A stretch of DNA of 32,234 nucleotides. It comes from Chara braunii (Eukaryota > Streptophyta > Charophyceae > Charales > Characeae). Position numbers and translations under genes: made by a program. The notes under the pieces are model-generated. The model was not told where the DNA came from, made no database searches, and worked only from the letters and a program-made list of their open reading frames with translations. Below, piece by piece: positions 28,324 through 32,234 of this stretch; the stretch's first letter is position 1, and each line of letters starts with the position of its first letter. The stretch lies in NCBI GenBank assembly GCA_003427395.1, contig BFEA01000631.1, forward strand, positions 167,720 to 199,953, written 5' to 3'.

Positions 28324-29226
28324 GTGCTTGCAAATATTGTGGAAAATGCTGTTAAGTTTACAGAAGAGGGCCATATCTTTGTTTGCTTGCGGCTAGAGGT
28401 GATGGGAGAAAGGCTCAAGGGCATACTTAGGAAATGCTTCCAGGAACCCAAATTTGTGGATGAGGAAAGAAAGGTCAGTAGAAGAACATCTGGGAATGAG
28501 GGGCTGAGAGAATCCACTGCTCCTTTGGCGTCAGATTTGCAGCATGGAGCTAGCATGGGCGGTGTGATACAGCCACGCAGGAGTAAACAGGGAACAGTAC
28601 CATTCGAGGCTAGGGATGGTGGCAACCCTCAGGCCAGACAAGGAGGGCAGGACTCTGGAGTGACCTCAGCCAATAATACAGAAACAGAACACAGTAGAGA
28701 AAAGCTAAAACCTGAGGGCCACAGTGAACTATCAGGTCAAAAAAGTGTGCAATACTCTAAGCTGTCTGATAAAATGAAAACCAACGAAGAGAGGACTGAC
28801 GATTCAGAAGCAGCACATCGCTTGAATGCCAGTCGTGAAAAAGGAGGTCAGTCTGGAGATCGCCTAAGTGGACTTGACAATGCTGCCACGCCGGAAACAG
28901 AAGTGGGGCGATCGGACCCGGCAACGTCTGCAGAAAGCGGGGAATCTGGACTGCCGAAAGCAGAGGTGAGGATGAGAGAACAGGGTGGTCACTCTCACAA
29001 CAGCAATCAGGGGGATATAGTGGAGGCACCGGCGAGTGCGAGGAAGAAGGGAACAGGAGCAGTTGGAGACGATCAAGTTTATAGAGAAACTCTGAGTGGA
29101 AGACAGGCTCCCCATACTTTTAATAGCTGGAAGGAGGTCTGGCCCTTGGTGAATCCAGAATCACCATCGTTTATTTCATTTCCTGGAGGTGATGGTCCTG
29201 AGCTTTTCTTGGTCCTATCTGTCGAG
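28324..29226 (+). CDS. Exon C of the same histidine kinase: HATPase N-box, long hydrophilic insert, and cytokinin-receptor-specific TLSG/NSW segment
   Basis: This exon is 903 nt, or 301 codons, and open throughout. It starts with VLANIVENAVKFTEEGHIFV, the N-box of a GHKL ATPase with the Mg/ATP-binding Asn in NIVENAVKFT. It then runs about 230 residues rich in Ser, Gly, Glu, Arg and Gln with no recognisable fold. It closes with TLSGRQAPHTFNSWKEVWPL from 29089 and a strand ending LVLSVE. The TLSG...NSW block occupies the same place in AHK-type receptors, just before the DTGIGIP D-box, which should open the next exon. The acceptor CAG is at 28321-28323 and the donor is GAG|gtgagc at 29227; both junctions are phase 0. 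The linker between N-box and D-box is several times longer than I know from land-plant members. An internal AAGgtcagt near 28475 could be a donor, so part of the insert might be spliced out, but the uninterrupted frame argues it is translated. Confidence 0.88.
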
Positions 29227-29610
29227 GTGAGCAGTCACGTTCTGGGCTCTTCTTTTCCGTTTTCGGAGGGTCACCTGCGGGATTGGAGCGAAGTGTGCAA
29301 GAACTGCCGCGTCCGAGTGGTGTTGTGTGTGATGTGAGTGAGTAGGACATTACAGCCTTGCGGGGGCGGGGTAGATATCATGACCGGTACCGTTCCACTT
29401 TTAAACACCATGTTATGACTGTAGTGATTAAGAGACTTGTCTGTTGTGGCTGAGGATGCCGGTGTGATTCTCTGCATGCATCATTGGGCCTAAGGCCAGA
29501 AAGTACGGATTCATAACTACTATCTGTTGAGGTGCTCGGAAAGCGGTTTCTGGTTCATTATGACACCTCTGGCTCAGATTACCTCATCGCCTTTTTAATA
29601 AGTTTTTATG

Positions 29611-29715
29611 CTTGCCGCCGTTGCCGGTGATAAGCAACCGGACCGGTACCCCCCAAGAATAGAAAGGGGTTGTGGCTTAAAAGAAAAAGAAAAAAGAAAA
29701 AAGAAAAAAGAAAAA
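29611..29715 (+). mobile_element. LINE-tail retroposon end with A-rich tail
   Basis: TTGCCGGTGATAAGCAACCG, then ACCCCCCAAGAATAGAA, then an AAAAAG-type tail. It matches the 3' end of the retroposon at 5551-5644 and the tail of the LINE 3' UTR (TTGCCGGTGGAAAGGAACCG, CCCCAGAATGGA). The 5' border is unclear. Confidence 0.65.
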
Positions 29716-29756
29716 TGGCTTCTTCTTCCCGGTTTTCTCTTAGCCCAGCTGTATGA

Positions 29757-29847
29757 CTACCGTCTTCACTCGAATAGAACGCCTGGCACAATTTCAGGTC
29801 CAGATGAAGCGATAATGACCGGCGTTCTATTCGGATGAAGACGGTAG
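29757..29847. mobile_element. 91-bp palindromic MITE, copy 2
   Basis: CTACCGTCTTCACTCGAATA to TCGGATGAAGACGGTAG. The inverted repeats and the core ATAATGACC match the element at 23454-23554, and the core is about 10 bp shorter. Confidence 0.85.
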
Positions 29848-30258
29848 GGACTGCTGAGACGGTGGGAAGCACATCCACACGGATTCAAACTTTGGCTTTG
29901 TATTTCAGTGTGGTCCATTTGGATGTTCGAAATTGAGGCTCTTGTGATGCTTTGGTATCTCTGTGGACACAATTTCCAAGTGACAAACTGAAGGTGATTG
30001 TCCACACAGATCAATCCCCCCACCATCACCCTTCTGCCTCGTCCCAGTCAGGGGAAGACTACCGTCATCTCACTGAAATTTATAGCCGTGTCTGCTATGC
30101 AGCGTGCTCCCTTCACATCCAATGCCCATCAGCTTCCTAGTTTGAACTTCCATGTTCACTGCCCTGCATTCAGATCCTCGTTTGATCCCTCACAAATTTC
30201 TTTAGGTAGTGCTTCCGTCATCAGCCCATATGAGAATGGTATCTCATTCTAGCTGTGA
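29848..30258. other. No gene seen
   Basis: Intron sequence with short frames only. No kinase D-box or G-box motif was found in the + strand frames. Confidence 0.45.
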
Positions 30259-30648
30259 CAAGGTCAGGCCCCGGTTCCAGTTCCAATCCCAGTTCCAGTC
30301 CTGGCTCCAGTTCCGGTCATGTACCCGGTTGGTCCATAGGCCGTTGTAGTTGACTTCCGTTAGGGTCTGCAGGGTCAGTCTGCACAGTCAGCTGAGTTTC
30401 GTAGAAGTCAGTTTAGTCGGCCTGCCAGTCAAACTCCAGTCAGCAGCCAAGTCTCAAGAAAGTTAGGGAACTTTCCGAAACTTCATACCAGAAATTCCAA
30501 GGCTGAGGGAACTCAATCGTCGCATGCAAAAGCCCAATGTGTATTTGGTGCATCCTTGAGCCAGAAGCAATGTTGCGCTAGTGCGTGACCAAGTACCACG
30601 AGCGGCGGAATGAGTTGGTTAGTCGGCACCGCCCGCCGCCATAGCTAG

Positions 30649-30722
<74 letters not shown>

Positions 30723-30880
30723 TCTGAGGAAGAAATTTACAGAGAGACGAGTGGCCAGGGTAGTATAAGTTGAGAGAGAGAGGAACCCATGGCCACCCGA
30801 GCGTATATACAAAGACTGTTGTACAAGACTCTGAATTTCAGTGCAATTTCCTGAGTGTTCTCATCTCGAGTTGATGTGGA
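30259..30880 (+). mobile_element. Solo-LTR-like segment with internal (GA)n
   Basis: It starts with a run of CCAGTTCC-type units like the CCCGGTCCCA stretches of the two gypsy LTR-like ends. It contains the (GA)n array at 30651-30720 after CCATAGCTAGGG. It also has a TATATACAAA motif near 30805 followed by TTCAGTGCAATTTC, parallel to the TATA and TTCAGTGCA near 6410-6450. No internal gypsy coding sequence adjoins it. Confidence 0.5.
30651..30720. repeat. (GA)n microsatellite
   Basis: About 70 bp of GA repeats inside the LTR-like segment. Confidence 0.97.
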
Positions 30881-31045
30881 TGTACATTGCTATGTTTGTA
30901 TGTATCTGGATGTACATTGCGTGTTGATGCTTCGCTGATGCTGCATTGTCCATTTGAGTACTTATCATCACTTGCTGATCCTTTGGCTCCATCGCATCAC
31001 TCGGGTTATTCCGAGAATGTATCAATACCCCACCTGTTTGTGTGA

Positions 31046-31440
31046 TGCCCTGTGGTCCGAGCCTTCTGGAACTGGTGGGCGCAGGAGATGGCCGAGCACA
31101 CCCCGATGGAAGAAACGGAAATGGATGATGCGGTCATTCTCATGGGAGCATTAATGAAGGCCAACAGATAGCAACCTGAGGATCTGCTGGTAATGGAAAT
31201 TGTGAGAGCAGCAATAATGTGGGCTATCTGGACCCTGAGGACTGAGCGATGTAGACAAGGAACGGCCCCCACCCTGCAGGCATATCAGGGACGAGTGATG
31301 GAAAATATTTGAGTTCCTCTCCAATTCAGACTTCCGTCACTGCGAACAAACAGGAGAAGGGAGGAAGGACCGTTTTTGGAAGAGACGGCCCCCCTACCCA
31401 TAGCTCTTGACTCCGGACCCTCAGACTGGCCGCATTTTGT
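31046..31440 (+). pseudogene. Non-LTR retroelement ORF2 C-terminal remnant, a different lineage from the main LINE
   Basis: One + frame reads CPVVRAFWNWWAQEMAEHTP, then MEIVRAAIMWAIWTLRTERC and LQAYQGRVMENI, with a TAG near 31168 and a TGA at 31310. It then continues VPLQFRLPSLRTNRRREEG. The pattern (Cys-Pro...FW.WW, later R.A.MW.IW..R..R) is typical of the region after zf-RVT in LINE ORF2. It does not match the tails at 10790 or 21425. Confidence is limited because no RT core is present. Confidence 0.5.
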
Positions 31441-32132
31441 TTGGACCTCTGCTGCTACGGCGGACATGTCAAGCGGAAACGGATGTGTAATATAGTCTGC
31501 ACTATAGATACAACTAGGAGAGGGAATATGATAGGGTAGAAGGAGTACAAGTAGGTGTGAAAGTAGGAGGGCAGGCGGTGAGGGCGGGAAGGGAGCAAAA
31601 CCAAAGGAAATGGCTGGGGCATTGTATATAGGCTGAAGGCGACCATGTGAGTTAGTGAGCAGCACGGGCACATTGGCGGGAGGGTAGTGGTATATAGCAT
31701 GCTAGTCAAAGAGCAAGACACATCATAAGACAACCAGAAGGAGGGTAACAAGTAGAAAAGCACTATGGATGTAGAGCATGACGTAAGGGAAGGATGGTAG
31801 TGGTCAACAGAAGGTAGGGACGCTCTTTTAGGAAGGAAAACATAACTCAGGAGTGGATGCTGAGCAGCCTGAGAGACTGCCAGGCGGCCTTCGCGTTCAT
31901 CTTGGTACTTGTCTCTGTCACGACGGTTGGTTGGCTGAAAGAGAGAGAAAAGGAGGGGGGTGAGCGCTTACCTTGGGGACTGNGGATGCCGGATAAACTG
32001 AGAGGCGAGCTACGGCGCTAATCTGCGCTATGGCGAGTGCAGGCGAACAGCGGCAGCCGGTGAACGAGCAGCGGCAGAGAGCGGACGAGCAGCGGCAGAC
32101 AGCGGGCGAGTGGTGGAAGGAGAAAGAGAGAG
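31441..32132. other. No gene seen; one undetermined base
   Basis: Purine-rich sequence. One N at 31983. AGCAGCGGCAG repeats three or so times at 32048-32100. Confidence 0.45.
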
Positions 32133-32136
32133 AGAA

Positions 32137-32190
<54 letters not shown>
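32133..32190. repeat. (GA)n microsatellite
   Basis: Long GA array near the window end, preceded by imperfect GA-rich sequence. Confidence 0.95.
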
Positions 32191-32195
<5 letters not shown>

Positions 32196-32234
32196 TGAAG
32201 GGCATATGCATGGTGGCTTGTCCAGTCTGGCCAT

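Larger units (their letters stand above)
29227..32234 (+). other. Intron following kinase exon C (at least 3,008 bp; 3' end outside the window)
   Basis: The donor is GAG|gtgagc. The next expected coding block (DTGIGIP... and the GGTGIGLSI G-box) is not seen in any + frame to the window end. The sequence holds a LINE-tail retroposon, a palindromic MITE, a solo-LTR-like segment with a GA array, a LINE C-terminal remnant and a terminal GA array. Confidence 0.7.

Overview
The window is nuclear DNA of a large, repeat-rich eukaryotic genome. The only convincing host gene is split into three + strand exons of a hybrid sensor histidine kinase, and these exons read best as a plant cytokinin-receptor-type (CHASE/AHK/CHK family) kinase. 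The exons are 6628-6755 (second half of the HisKA dimerisation domain), 23734-23904 (the linker between HisKA and the ATPase domain) and 28324-29226 (N-box of the ATPase domain plus a very long linker). All three have GT/AG borders with compatible phases, and they join to give the family order ...KLE|AGKLGLE...RRFRQ|VLANIVENAVKFT... The phosphoacceptor-His exon lies 5' and the D-box/receiver exons lie 3'; I do not find them in the window. A plant-type receptor, huge introns, dense (GA)n arrays, LINE and gypsy debris and an organelle-type group II intron relic together suggest a streptophyte. A charophyte alga such as Chara would fit, but the species is inferred, not shown.

Layout. 1-2.3 kb: GA/CA microsatellites and an unassigned 180-codon ORF. 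2.3-6.5 kb: a decayed Ty3/gypsy element (RT, RNase H, integrase, C-terminal part, LTR-like end), whose LTR is split by a 636-bp A-tailed retroposon with an exact 15-bp target duplication. 6.6 kb: kinase exon A. 6.8-7.4 kb: two related MITE-like elements. 7.8-12.6 kb: fragments of one LINE family with its 3' UTR, SINE-like pieces and a large degenerate duplication. 13.4-19.2 kb: the most complete LINE (ORF1, endonuclease, RT), all pseudogenised. Inside its ORF1 sits a Nextera mate-pair junction adapter flanked by a 133-bp duplication, which is an assembly artefact. 19.5-22.3 kb: GA arrays, a degenerate large-unit repeat, antisense LINE tails and another LINE C-terminus. 22.7-23.6 kb: a SINE-like piece and a 101-bp palindromic MITE. 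23.7 kb: exon B. 24.0-24.7 kb: an antisense organelle-type group II intron/maturase relic. 24.9-28.3 kb: microsatellites, a TTCGG-palindrome cluster, a second gypsy remnant interrupted by MITE and tRNA-like sequence, and an A-tailed insert next to the exon C acceptor. 28.3-29.2 kb: exon C. 29.2-32.2 kb: intron 3 with a retroposon tail, a second palindromic MITE, a solo-LTR-like sequence, another LINE remnant and GA arrays.

Only the kinase looks functional. The rest is mobile-element sediment that has expanded its introns to about 17 kb and 4.4 kb. I see no RNA gene, CRISPR array or bacterial-type operon.
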